A stretch of DNA of 64,000 nucleotides from an uncultured Methanolobus sp. Its GTDB lineage: Archaea; Halobacteriota; Methanosarcinia; Methanosarcinales; Methanosarcinaceae. The stretch covers positions 2,001,562-2,065,561 of the forward strand of contig NZ_OY763421.1 of NCBI RefSeq assembly GCF_963667555.1, written 5' to 3'. The notes under the pieces were generated by a model, which did not search any database, had not been told where the DNA came from, and was given only the letters and a program-made list of their open reading frames with translations. Every line of letters begins with the position of its first letter. Positions within the stretch are counted from its first letter, which is position 1. The translations under genes and the position numbers were made by a program. Shown here in pieces: positions 18,342-26,920 of the stretch.

Positions 18342-18668
18342 ATGATAAAATTAATTTCGGATTTGCCATTCATAATAGCTATGTTGATTTTTATTGCTGC
18401 ATTTGGCAGAGGTTTTTTCTTACCCTTGTTATTTGCCCGCAATGAAGATGAATATGGCTGGGCAGTCACAATTGGGTTTTTTAATGTTATACTAGTTTTT
18501 TTGTTTGCCATGGCAGGTTTGTATGTCAGCACCCTATTAGGCACTAATAATGTCTTTCAGATTATATTTTTGATTTTTGCTATAGCTACATATTTATTTT
18601 CTGTAAAAGTGGAGAAAGCCACCTTAGACTATTGCGTAAAAAAAGGAATCCTATTGGCCAAAGAATGA
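18342..18668 (+). CDS. hypothetical membrane protein
   Basis: A 108-aa protein with three hydrophobic helices (about 5-28, 38-62 and 65-90) and an ionic C-terminus. AT-rich like the adjacent noncoding DNA. There is no clear ribosome site; a leaderless start is possible. I do not recognise a family. Confidence 0.5.
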   Translation: MIKLISDLPFIIAMLIFIAAFGRGFFLPLLFARNEDEYGWAVTIGFFNVILVFLFAMAGLYVSTLLGTNNVFQIIFLIFAIATYLFSVKVEKATLDYCVKKGILLAKE

Positions 18669-18883
18669 TCATTTACGAAAGAAATTCTCCTAATAATTTG
18701 CGAAATAGGAAAATACTAGATGTAATAGAATGATAACGGTTTTCATCTCTACATTCACAAAACGTAAACACCACACAATCCTCTTTTAGTATATGCATTC
18801 AAATATAATTGGCTCATATGCTAGTCCAAAATGAGATAACTCACTACTAATATATTACTTACAACTTTTACACGGATGATACC

Positions 18884-20143
18884 ATGAGGGAATTTATCGA
18901 CCAGCTCAGGAAGAACGGGAAACTTGTTGAGATCACAGAACCTGTTTCAAAGGTGTTTGATGCACCGCGTATTGCCAAGAAGACACCCGGACCGGTGCTG
19001 TTCCATGATATTGACGGCAACAAGGCCATCATGAACGTGCTCGGTTCAAGGGATGAACTTGCAACAATGTTCGGTGTGGACAAGGACAAGATAATAAAGA
19101 GACTCTCGGAAGTATCACCTAATGGTGAGGTCGTTATTGTAAAAGACTCACCAACAATGGAAGTCATCGAGGATGATGTTGACCTCACAAAACTCCCTAT
19201 AATGACACACTTCGAGAAGGATGCAGGACCATATCTTACAGCCGGAGTTGTTGTAACTGAATACGATGGCGTCATGAACGCAGCTATCCACAGGCTCCTT
19301 GTAGTCGATAAAACAAGACTTGCAGCACGTCTTGTAGCTCCAAGACACAGCTACGTCATGCACAAGAAAGCATCCGACAAAGGAGAAAAACTTCCAATTG
19401 CAATCGTTATTGGTGCAGACCCTACAGTTACATTCGCATCAACAACCCGTGTCCCTGCAGGAAAGGAATTCAACTACGCTGCTGCACTTCGTGGCAAACC
19501 AGTGGAACTCTTTGAATGCAGCAACGGAATAAAAGTACCTCATGCAGAGATGGTCCTTGAAGGCTACATCGACCCGGTTGAAAGAGTCGATGAAGGACCA
19601 TTCGTTGACATCACAGGCACCTACGACCTTGTGAGAAAGGAACCTGTCATACACATCACAAGAATACTGCACCGCAAAGACCCGATCTACCACGGAATCC
19701 TCCCTGCAGGTCCTGAACACCTGCTCATGATGGGAGTTCCATACGAACCAAGGATATTCAAAGCTGTCAGCGAGGTCACAACAGTCAAGAACGTGGTACT
19801 CACAGAAGGAGGATGTTGTTACCTGCACGCAGTGGTGCAAATAGAGAAACAGACTGAGGGTGACGGGAAGAACGCTATCATGGCCGCCTTTGCAGCTCAC
19901 ACAAGCCTGAAGCATGTGGTTGTGGTTGATGATGACATCGACATCTTTGACCTGCATGATGTTGAATTTGCCATTGCCACCAGAGTGAAGGGTGACATGG
20001 ACGTTATGATAATACCAAATGTGAGAGGAAGCTCACTTGACCCGCGTGGTGCACCTGACGGAACCACGACCAAAATGGGAATTGATGCAACCAAGGTTCT
20101 GAAAGAAGCACAGAACTTCGAACGTGCAAAGATGCCAGAGTGA
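18884..20143 (+). CDS. UbiD-family decarboxylase, anhydromevalonate phosphate decarboxylase
   Basis: A 419-aa UbiD-fold enzyme using prenylated FMN. It is followed directly by both aconitase X subunits, an arrangement that marks the archaeal mevalonate pathway: phosphomevalonate is dehydrated to trans-anhydromevalonate 5-phosphate, which this enzyme decarboxylates to isopentenyl phosphate. Supporting segments include the N-terminal M-R-E-F-I-D-Q-L-R-K-x-G-x-L family start and a G-P-F-V-D-I-T-G-T-Y motif near residue 240. The prenyl-FMN supplier (UbiX) is not in this window. The older annotation for this group, 3-polyprenyl-4-hydroxybenzoate decarboxylase, would be misleading since no ubiquinone is made. 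Confidence 0.9.
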   Translation: MREFIDQLRKNGKLVEITEPVSKVFDAPRIAKKTPGPVLFHDIDGNKAIMNVLGSRDELATMFGVDKDKIIKRLSEVSPNGEVVIVKDSPTMEVIEDDVDLTKLPIMTHFEKDAGPYLTAGVVVTEYDGVMNAAIHRLLVVDKTRLAARLVAPRHSYVMHKKASDKGEKLPIAIVIGADPTVTFASTTRVPAGKEFNYAAALRGKPVELFECSNGIKVPHAEMVLEGYIDPVERVDEGPFVDITGTYDLVRKEPVIHITRILHRKDPIYHGILPAGPEHLLMMGVPYEPRIFKAVSEVTTVKNVVLTEGGCCYLHAVVQIEKQTEGDGKNAIMAAFAAHTSLKHVVVVDDDIDIFDLHDVEFAIATRVKGDMDVMIIPNVRGSSLDPRGAPDGTTTKMGIDATKVLKEAQNFERAKMPE

Positions 20144-20173
20144 AATGTGAAAATTACGACACGGTGAAAAAGA

Positions 20174-21358
20174 ATGTATCTTACACCTGAAGAAGAAAAA
20201 ACACTTAACGGCGAATACGGAGAAAGTCTCCAGAAAGCCATCGAGATCCTTGTGGCACTTGGAGATATCTACGGTGCTGACAAACTAATTCCTGTAAAGA
20301 GCGCCCAGATAGCCGGAGTATCTTATAAGACAATAGGAGATGCCGGTCTTGAGTGGATATCAGACCTTGAAGGAAAAGTGAAGATCCCTTCAATTCTCAA
20401 CCCTGCCGGCATGGATATAGTCCGCTGGGATGAAATGGGCATCGACCCTGTTTTTGCAAAGAAGCAGCAGGAAATTATTGAGGCTTACGCAAAACTTGGC
20501 ATCCAGACAAAGTGTACCTGTACCCCATACTACCTTGAAGGATTCAACGTCACACTGGACGACCATATAGCATGGAGTGAGTCATCCGCTGTATCCTATG
20601 CTAATTCCGTCATCGGTGCAAGGACAAACCGTGAAGGCGGACCTTCTGCACTCTCCGCAGCACTTGTAGGCAAGACTGCAAACTACGGATACCACCTTGA
20701 TGAAATGAGAGAACCTGTAATAGCCGTGGAAGTAGACTGTAAACTTTCAGGCTCTGATTTTGGTGCTCTTGGTTATGTTGTCGGGAAGACTGTCGGAAGC
20801 AGGGTCCCAATATTCTACATGAAGAACGAGCCTTCAAAGAACGAGATGAAATCCCTCGGTGCAGCGCTTGCAGCATCCGGGGCTGTGGCACTCTATCATA
20901 TAGAAGGAGTCACACCAGAAGCCACCAGAAAGAAATTTACAAGACCTGATGAAGTCATCCCTGTGGAGAGAACACAGATAGATGAGGTCTATGAGACTAA
21001 TAAGGACATACAGTCCACTGAAATAATCACCGTTGGATGCCCTCACTGTTCTGTTGAAGAACTGGAAGAAATAGCAGGACTTGTTGAAGGAAAGAAACTG
21101 CAAAAGGAAATGTGGGTCTGCACTGCAAGGGAAGTTGCTGAAAGGAACCAAGACCTTGTTCAAAAGATCGAGAAAAGCGGTGCTAAGGTCGTATGTGACA
21201 CGTGCATGGTGGTCTCACCTGCCACGAACAAGTACGCTTCTATGACCGTTAACTCAGGAAAGGCTCTTGCCTATGTTCCGAGCATGTGCAAGGTGGCAGC
21301 AAAATATGCGAGCATTGAGGACTGCATAAACGAGGCAGGTGTTGTCGATGAAAATTAA
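20174..21358 (+). CDS. phosphomevalonate dehydratase large subunit (aconitase X)
   Basis: A 394-aa aconitase X catalytic subunit (DUF521). Cysteine-bearing motifs expected to hold the iron-sulfur cluster are C-T-C-T-P-Y near residue 116, G-C-P-H-C near 288 and C-D-T-C near 340. With the small subunit it dehydrates mevalonate 5-phosphate. GGTGAAAA lies eight bases before the ATG, and the gene begins 30 bp after the decarboxylase, so the three genes form one operon. Confidence 0.9.
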   Translation: MYLTPEEEKTLNGEYGESLQKAIEILVALGDIYGADKLIPVKSAQIAGVSYKTIGDAGLEWISDLEGKVKIPSILNPAGMDIVRWDEMGIDPVFAKKQQEIIEAYAKLGIQTKCTCTPYYLEGFNVTLDDHIAWSESSAVSYANSVIGARTNREGGPSALSAALVGKTANYGYHLDEMREPVIAVEVDCKLSGSDFGALGYVVGKTVGSRVPIFYMKNEPSKNEMKSLGAALAASGAVALYHIEGVTPEATRKKFTRPDEVIPVERTQIDEVYETNKDIQSTEIITVGCPHCSVEELEEIAGLVEGKKLQKEMWVCTAREVAERNQDLVQKIEKSGAKVVCDTCMVVSPATNKYASMTVNSGKALAYVPSMCKVAAKYASIEDCINEAGVVDEN

Positions 21359-21752
21359 ATGCAGGACAATCTCCAGAGGTGTTGCAGAAGGCGAAGTGCT
21401 CCTGACAAACGATGCGATCTCATTCCTTGGAAATGTTGACCCTGAGACAGGAGAAGTAGTCGAGCCACAGCACGAACTTTACGGACAGTCAATTGCCGGG
21501 AAAGTCCTTGTATTCCCTCATGGAAAAGGTTCAACCGTTGGTTCTTATGTCATCTACCAGCTTTTCAAGAATGGTGTTGCCCCTGCGGCAATGATAAATC
21601 TGGAATCTGAGCCTATTGTAGCTGTGGGTGCAATAATATCCGAAGTGCCTCTTGTTGACAGGCTTGAACAGAACCCTTACGAAATCCTGAAGAATGGTGA
21701 CCTGGTCGTCGTCAACAGCACTGAGGGCTTTGTTGAACTAAAGAATAAATAA
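21348..21752 (+). CDS. phosphomevalonate dehydratase small subunit
   Basis: A 134-aa swivelling small subunit of aconitase X (DUF126), starting M-K-I-K-C-R at 21348. This ATG overlaps the end of the large-subunit gene by 11 bases and has GAGGCAGGTG upstream; a GTG at 21339 is less likely. Family motifs include G-x-A-E-G-E-V near residue 11 and F-P-x-G-K-G-S-T-V-G-S near 62, which closes over the active site. Confidence 0.9.
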   Translation: MKIKCRTISRGVAEGEVLLTNDAISFLGNVDPETGEVVEPQHELYGQSIAGKVLVFPHGKGSTVGSYVIYQLFKNGVAPAAMINLESEPIVAVGAIISEVPLVDRLEQNPYEILKNGDLVVVNSTEGFVELKNK

Positions 21753-21791
21753 CCAAAGAATAAATAACCGATTTTCACCTGAGATCAATTC

Positions 21792-22898
21792 ATGGACGTC
21801 TGCTTTCGCTGGAACAAGAAGAACATGTACAGCCTTGCTGCACTGGCACCTCTTGTGCCGGATGCCTTGAAGGTCAAAAAGCCTCACGATGGAGTAATGA
21901 TATACAGCTTCGCCAGCCGGCAGAAAGATTCCATTTTTAAAGAGATAAGAAAAGCAGATACCGACTCTATATATATTGCAGGCGGACCACATCCATCAGG
22001 TGCACCTGATGAAACTCTTGATCATTTTGATTACGTTGTTATCGGTGAGGGAGAGGAAACTTTACCTGAACTTATCGAGGCAATCAAAACAGGCAGGGAT
22101 GTTACCACTGTCAAAGGAATAGCCTACAGGGATGATTCCGGAAAAACAGTCATCACTGACAAAAGGGAACCTGTTGACCTCGACAAATATCCCTGCTTTG
22201 ATCCTGATGTGGTGATGGCACCCCTTGAAATCAGTAGAGGATGCCCGTTCAGGTGCAGGTACTGCCAGACACCGCGTCTTTTCGGGAATAAGATGAGACA
22301 TAGAAGTATAGATTCTCTTGTCAAATATGCAAAATATTATCGAGACCTGAGGTTCACTTCTTCAAATGCCATGGCATACGGAAGTGATGGTATTCATCCA
22401 CGTCTGGATAAGGTTGAAAAACTCCTTGCAGCACTGAAAGAAACAGGCGACAGGAATATTTTCTTCGGTACTTTCCCATCCGAAGTTCGTCCTGAATTCG
22501 TCACGGATGAGTCGCTGGAGCTCATCACAAAATACTGCACTAACACAAAAGTGAGCCTCGGGGCACAATCCGGAAGTGACCGTATCCTGAGAGAGATCCT
22601 CAGAGGACATACTGTTGATGATGTAGTCCGGAGCCTGGATCTCTGTTTTGATCATGGAATAACACCTGTGGTTGATTTCATGGTGGGTTTCCCTGATGAG
22701 ACAGAAGAGGAACAGGAGATGAGTCTGGAACTCATCAAGTGGATATGCAAAAAGGGTGGCAATGTGCATTCACATTACCTGACACCACTACCTGGAACTC
22801 CTTTTGCTGATGTGAAGACATCACCGGTCAGTAAGCATTACAAAAAAGTGATGGGAAAGCTGGCACTTACAGGCCAGGCCACCGGCACCTGGGAATGA
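21792..22898 (+). CDS. B12-binding/radical SAM protein, MJ_1487 type
   Basis: A 368-aa protein. Residues about 1-110 form a cobalamin-binding-like Rossmann region with G-G-P-H-P-S-G near 58. The radical SAM cluster motif C-P-F-R-C-R-Y-C is at about 152-159, followed by the barrel and a G-F-P-D-E-T-E-E-E near 300. The arrangement fits the archaeal MJ_1487 family; its reaction is not known. It starts 40 bp after the mevalonate operon, so co-transcription is possible. Confidence 0.8.
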   Translation: MDVCFRWNKKNMYSLAALAPLVPDALKVKKPHDGVMIYSFASRQKDSIFKEIRKADTDSIYIAGGPHPSGAPDETLDHFDYVVIGEGEETLPELIEAIKTGRDVTTVKGIAYRDDSGKTVITDKREPVDLDKYPCFDPDVVMAPLEISRGCPFRCRYCQTPRLFGNKMRHRSIDSLVKYAKYYRDLRFTSSNAMAYGSDGIHPRLDKVEKLLAALKETGDRNIFFGTFPSEVRPEFVTDESLELITKYCTNTKVSLGAQSGSDRILREILRGHTVDDVVRSLDLCFDHGITPVVDFMVGFPDETEEEQEMSLELIKWICKKGGNVHSHYLTPLPGTPFADVKTSPVSKHYKKVMGKLALTGQATGTWE

Positions 22899-22913
22899 AC
22901 CGGAATACACACA

Positions 22914-23633
22914 TTATTTCATTTTATCCGGTCCTTTGAACTTGTGCTCAATGAACTTACCATTATAATAGACAAATATCGTAATCTCTGCGCCTTTTTT
23001 GAATTTGCGCATTTCCCTGTCGTACACACCCTGGACGTGCTTCAGTTTGTTCTTGCTGAAGTGGTCCTCTGCTTTTTTGAAGAACTCGATTATCTGGGAA
23101 AGGTAGCCAGTTTCGTATGATTTAATCTGGTCTGCAATCTCAGTGGCTTCATCATCACTTATTTCGGAGTGGTAGCAACCATGCTGGTTAAGGCCGCTTA
23201 TTTGACGCCATTCGATATTGCCATTCTCATCGGGTTCTCGGTGAAGCATGTAAGGATAAAGACTGCAGATAGCTGGACGCTGATCATAGATATTGCATCG
23301 CTTTTCTTCATTAAGGAAGATGCATGAACCGTCTTCTTTTGCTTTCAGCGAATAGCCGGACACATAAAAATTGCCGTGCTGGTCACATAGTTCAAAATAT
23401 GGCGCAGGTTCCATGCAATCAATATCTATCTGTTTCATCCTGATGGCATCTTCATTCAAAAGGAAAACGTGGTCATTAAATTCCCTTGTACAGCAGCGGG
23501 CACAGAAATCACATTCAAAGCCAACTTCCTGTATGATAGAAATGAGCTGTTCATCGGGATAATCATGCACGCCCTGAAGCTCGTCTTTTACTGCTTCGAG
23601 CTGTTTCTCGATTGCCGGGATTATTTTTATCAA
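22914..23633 (-). CDS. YkgJ-type cysteine-cluster protein
   Basis: A 239-aa protein with the YkgJ cysteine pattern: C-D-F-C-A-R-C-C near residue 37 and C-x8-C-x2-Y-x2-R-P-x2-C-x2-Y-P around 100-120. These eight or so cysteines probably bind zinc or an iron-sulfur cluster. The start is uncertain: the TTG at 23633 directly touches a GCAGGAG site. It converges with the radical SAM gene. Function unknown. Confidence 0.75.
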   Translation of the reverse strand: MIKIIPAIEKQLEAVKDELQGVHDYPDEQLISIIQEVGFECDFCARCCTREFNDHVFLLNEDAIRMKQIDIDCMEPAPYFELCDQHGNFYVSGYSLKAKEDGSCIFLNEEKRCNIYDQRPAICSLYPYMLHREPDENGNIEWRQISGLNQHGCYHSEISDDEATEIADQIKSYETGYLSQIIEFFKKAEDHFSKNKLKHVQGVYDREMRKFKKGAEITIFVYYNGKFIEHKFKGPDKMK

Positions 23634-23820
23634 CTCCTGCTAATATGGATTCATAATCTCTGCTGTCTACAAGTAATTTTGCCCGGATTTTCCCGTAACC
23701 TTTAATAATGAGCATTACGTCTAGAAGTAAACTCAACGACTAGAATTATATATCTAGGTTAAACTTAAAATAACTTAAAATTAACAATTAATTACAATAA
23801 TTATTCAAGAGGATTTTATC

Positions 23821-23994
23821 ATGGGTAAAACAGGCAGCATTGAATGGTCAAAAGTAAAGGGACGCAAAGGAAGAACAATCAAGGTACCAAAGTGCAGGGA
23901 AGCAAAGGCTCATCCTGGACCAGCACAGAGATACACATCATCTGGTGCTAAGAGGAGATTCCTCAGCAGATCACCAAAATCAATTGTAAGATGA
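23821..23994 (+). CDS. DUF5350-type small basic protein
   Basis: A 57-aa, very basic protein beginning M-G-K-T-G-S-I-E-W and ending [15 protein letters not shown] lies nine bases before the ATG, and the codon use is like that of highly expressed neighbours. It resembles the DUF5350 family of small proteins in methanogens. The K/R-rich, glycine-containing sequence would suit binding to RNA or the ribosome, but that is inference. A T-rich tract (about 24020-24037) may end its transcript. Confidence 0.8.
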   Translation: MGKTGSIEWSKVKGRKGRTIKVPKCREAKAHPGPAQRYTSSGAKRRFLSRSPKSIVR

Positions 23995-24106
23995 GTTTTC
24001 TCACTTACAACAATCTTTTTTTCTTTATTTTCGCTAATCCGGCATCTTTTTTTCAATTGTGAGTAGCTTATTCTTTCTTCGTGAAGAACTTATCCAATCC
24101 GATATG

Positions 24107-24115
24107 CTTATATAG
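24107..24115 (+). promoter_or_regulatory. TATA box of the thermosome gene
   Basis: CTTATATAG lies 73-81 bp before the thermosome ATG, so the transcript should have a leader of about 50 nt that includes the TAGGAGG site at 24171-24177. Confidence 0.55.
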
Positions 24116-24187
24116 AACTACAAACATTAAAAAACGACTTGAAAGTAAATGTCATTCTAATTTCATAACATAGGAGGATAGACAATT

Positions 24188-25831
24188 ATGGCAGGACAGA
24201 TGGCTGGACAGCCAATTTTCATATTAAGAGAAGGAAGCCAGAGAACCAGAGGCAGAGAAGCACAGAGCAACAACATCATGGCTGCTAAGGCAGTCGCTGA
24301 AGCTGTCAGAACAACACTTGGTCCAAAAGGAATGGACAAGATGCTTGTAGACAGTCTCGGAGATGTAGTAATCACAAACGATGGTGCAACCATCCTTAAA
24401 GAGATGGACATCGAGCACCCTGCAGCAAAAATGATCGTTGAAGTTTCCAAGACCCAGGACGATGAGGTAGGAGACGGAACAACAACTGCTGCTGTAATTG
24501 CCGGAGAACTCCTCAAGAAGGCAGAAGAGCTTATCGAGCAGGATGTACACCCAACAATCATCGCATCCGGTTACAGAATGGCTTCAGAGAAGGCTGGCGA
24601 GATCATCAAGACACTTGCAAAGTCAGTGACCAGAGAGAACAGGGACATACTCCTGAACATTTCCGGAACAGCAATGACCGGAAAGGGTGCAGAGGCAACA
24701 AAGGAAGTCCTTGCAAACATCACTGTTGACGCTATCACAAGCATTGTTGATGAAGACAACAAGGTCGACATGGAAAACATCAAGGTCGAGAAGAAGGTCG
24801 GCGCACGTATCGAAGAGTCAGAGCTCATCAAGGGCATGATCATCGACAAGGAACGTGTACACACCAACATGCCAAAGAAGGTAGTAAACGCAAAGATCGC
24901 ACTCATCAACACAGCAATCGAACTTAAGGACACAGAAGTCGATGCTGAGATCTCAATCACATCACCTGAGATGCTCCAGTCCTTCCTTGACCAGGAAGAG
25001 AAGATGATCAAAGACCTTGTTGACAAGGTAACCAGCAGTGGTGCAAACGTCGTATTCTGCCAGAAGGGAATCGATGACATGGCACAGCACTACCTTGCAA
25101 AGGCAGGAGTCTTCGCAATCAGACGTGTAAAGAAGAGCGACATGCAGAAACTCGCAAGAGCAACCGGCGCAAAGCTCATCACAAACGTTGACGAAATTAC
25201 CGATGCTGACATGGGTAAGGCAGACCTTGTAGAAGAGAAGAAGATCGGCGGCGACCCAATGACCTTCGTAACAGGCTGTGACAATCCAAAGGCAGTATCA
25301 ATCCTCCTCCGTGGCGGAACAGAGCACGTTATCGACAACATCGAGAGAGCACTCAACGACTCCCTCAGAGTAGTCGGCGTAGCAATCGAAGACGAGAAGC
25401 TCGTAGCTGGCGGCGGATCACCTGAAGTAGAGGTCGCACTCAGACTCCAGGAATACGCAGCAACACTCAGCGGCAGAGAGCAGCTTGCAGTCAAGGCATT
25501 CGCAGAGGCTCTTGAAGTAATTCCAAGAACCCTTGCAGAGAACGCAGGTCTTGACCCAATAGACATGCTCATGGAGCTCCGTGCACACCACGAGAAGGGC
25601 ATAAAGACAGCAGGCCTCAACGTCTACGAAGGAAAGGTTATCGACATGTGGGAAGCTGGCGTAGTAGAGCCACTCAGAGTGAAGACCCAGGCAATCAACG
25701 CAGCAGCAGAGTCCGCAGTCATGATCCTCAGGATCGACGACATCATTGCATCCAGACAGGGCCCATCAGGACCTTCTGCAGAAGACATGGTTCCAAACCT
25801 CCCACCAGGAATGGGCGGAATGGACATGTAA
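24188..25831 (+). CDS. thsA: thermosome subunit (group II chaperonin)
   Basis: A complete 547-aa chaperonin subunit of the CCT/TRiC type that folds proteins in a double ring without a GroES lid. Visible motifs are the ATP-binding L-G-P-K-G-M-D-K (about 44-51), the catalytic G-D-G-T-T-T (about 97-102) and the equatorial A-G-G-G-x-P-E near 412. The C-terminus ends in a G-G-M-D-M tail that projects into the cavity. Strong TAGGAGG upstream and a hairpin terminator downstream. Methanosarcinaceae often have several paralogues, so the exact letter of the symbol is uncertain. Confidence 0.95.
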   Translation: MAGQMAGQPIFILREGSQRTRGREAQSNNIMAAKAVAEAVRTTLGPKGMDKMLVDSLGDVVITNDGATILKEMDIEHPAAKMIVEVSKTQDDEVGDGTTTAAVIAGELLKKAEELIEQDVHPTIIASGYRMASEKAGEIIKTLAKSVTRENRDILLNISGTAMTGKGAEATKEVLANITVDAITSIVDEDNKVDMENIKVEKKVGARIEESELIKGMIIDKERVHTNMPKKVVNAKIALINTAIELKDTEVDAEISITSPEMLQSFLDQEEKMIKDLVDKVTSSGANVVFCQKGIDDMAQHYLAKAGVFAIRRVKKSDMQKLARATGAKLITNVDEITDADMGKADLVEEKKIGGDPMTFVTGCDNPKAVSILLRGGTEHVIDNIERALNDSLRVVGVAIEDEKLVAGGGSPEVEVALRLQEYAATLSGREQLAVKAFAEALEVIPRTLAENAGLDPIDMLMELRAHHEKGIKTAGLNVYEGKVIDMWEAGVVEPLRVKTQAINAAAESAVMILRIDDIIASRQGPSGPSAEDMVPNLPPGMGGMDM

Positions 25832-25865
25832 ATATCCTGAGAACAGGAATAAACAAACAAACTCA

Positions 25866-25908
25866 TTTGCGCAGGTTCTTTTGAATTCTGCGCAAAACTG
25901 CTTTTTTT
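25866..25908 (+). terminator. hairpin terminator after the thermosome gene
   Basis: Perfect 9-bp stem TTTGCGCAG (25866-25874) with CTGCGCAAA (25888-25896), followed by a run of seven T at 25902-25908. It starts 35 bp after the stop codon. Confidence 0.75.
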
Positions 25909-25949
25909 AAATATTTAATGCGTTTGTTCTTTATTAGCAGTCAGATTTT

Positions 25950-26246
25950 GACTCTGTAGAAATCTTGTTGATATGAGTGATGAAAACATTGCTATTTTTC
26001 ATTCCCACAAAAACAATCTGCAATCTAAAAACAAAGTAACCACCCGCCGAAGGCGGCACGTTCCGATACTTTCATACAGAAGAGTATAACAACGATTATT
26101 GTATTTGTGCAGAGAAATCTACAGAATACCTGCGAAGAAAGTACCACGGCAAACTGTACCCATTATTTCATGCAATCTAATGTATGGAAAAACACCGATT
26201 CGCCGGACCCTTCGGGATCATTCAAGTTGTTCGCGACTCACAAGAA
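25950..26246 (-). repeat. MITE-like dispersed repeat, copy C
   Basis: Inverted relative to copies A, B and D. It starts with GACTCTGTAGAAATC at 25950, then the CATTTTTC/CCACAAAAAC tail, the CCGCCGAAGGCGGC hairpin (about 26044) and, at the far end, CGCCGGACCCTTCGGGAT (about 26202). The right terminal repeat has been lost. It lies directly upstream of the restriction island's regulatory palindromes. Confidence 0.75.
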
Positions 26247-26258
26247 ATCAGAATGATT

Positions 26259-26281
26259 TTACAGTAATGAGATTACTGTAA
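26259..26281. promoter_or_regulatory. palindromic operator candidate 1 of the restriction island
   Basis: TTACAGTAAT-GAG-ATTACTGTAA, a perfect 23-bp inverted repeat with 10-bp arms. A nearly identical site follows 42 bp downstream, centre to centre, i.e. four helical turns on the same face. This spacing suits cooperative binding of a dimeric regulator. Confidence 0.65.
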
Positions 26282-26301
26282 ACAAAATAGAAATGCATAA
26301 A

Positions 26302-26322
26302 TACAGTAATATGATTACTGTA
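26302..26322. promoter_or_regulatory. palindromic operator candidate 2 of the restriction island
   Basis: TACAGTAAT-ATG-ATTACTGTA, 9-bp arms, same sequence as the first site except in the spacer and outermost pair. It ends five bases before the GTG start of the first gene, so a bound protein would block transcription start or translation directly. Confidence 0.65.
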
Positions 26323-26326
26323 ATAT

Positions 26327-26920
26327 GTGAGAGATATAAAAATCAAAGATATCGCAACAGTACAGATGGGATATTCATTCAGATCTAAACTGGAAGCATC
26401 TGAAAATGGGAATATTGCAGTTATCCAGATGAAAGATCTGCTTGATGATAACACTGTAGAATGCACGGGTTTAATGAAAATAGATATGCCGAATCCAAAA
26501 GAACAGCATTTTGCCCGAATCGGAGATATGGTGTTCAGGTCAAGAGGGCAGGTAAATACTTCTGCAGTCATCCTTGAGGATCCAGAAGATGCCATTATAG
26601 CTGCTCCTTTGCTAAGGATCAGAGTTACAGACCCTGAAACTGTTTTGCCGGAATATCTGAACTGGTACATTAGCCAGACCGATGCTCAGCGTTATCTGAC
26701 TTCCGTGCAGGCAGGAACCTCAGTTAATATGATCAGAAGCAAACAACTGGAACAGATGCCTGTTCACATACCTTCTTTGAGTATCCAGAAAAATATCGTT
26801 GAGCTGGCAGCATTGTCTGCCAGGGAACGGACAATATTGAATACACTGGCCGAAAAGAGAGATAAGTACATTTCAACATTATTACTGCAGCTTGCAAAAG
26901 AGGACGAGAATGATGAATAA
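26327..26920 (+). CDS. half-size type I restriction specificity subunit (HsdS-like)
   Basis: A 197-aa protein with one target-recognition domain (about 1-150; typical strands such as N-I-A-V-I-Q-M-K-D and P-E-Y-L-N-W-Y-I) and one helical spacer (about 155-190). Normal HsdS has two of each, so this one may dimerise or pair with the full HsdS at 30950. The GTG start has no ribosome site and nearly abuts a palindrome, suggesting leaderless expression. An ATG at 26325 is in another frame and closed by a stop at once. It overlaps hsdM. Confidence 0.8.
   Translation: MRDIKIKDIATVQMGYSFRSKLEASENGNIAVIQMKDLLDDNTVECTGLMKIDMPNPKEQHFARIGDMVFRSRGQVNTSAVILEDPEDAIIAAPLLRIRVTDPETVLPEYLNWYISQTDAQRYLTSVQAGTSVNMIRSKQLEQMPVHIPSLSIQKNIVELAALSARERTILNTLAEKRDKYISTLLLQLAKEDENDE

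Noticed and set aside
24224..25620. Long frames opposite the thermosome gene
   Set aside because: They are shadows caused by the codon bias of a highly expressed gene and have serine-rich, non-protein-like composition.
26099..26281. 60-codon plus-strand frame before hsdS
   Set aside because: It runs through repeat copy C and ends in the operator; no ribosome site and no protein-like composition.
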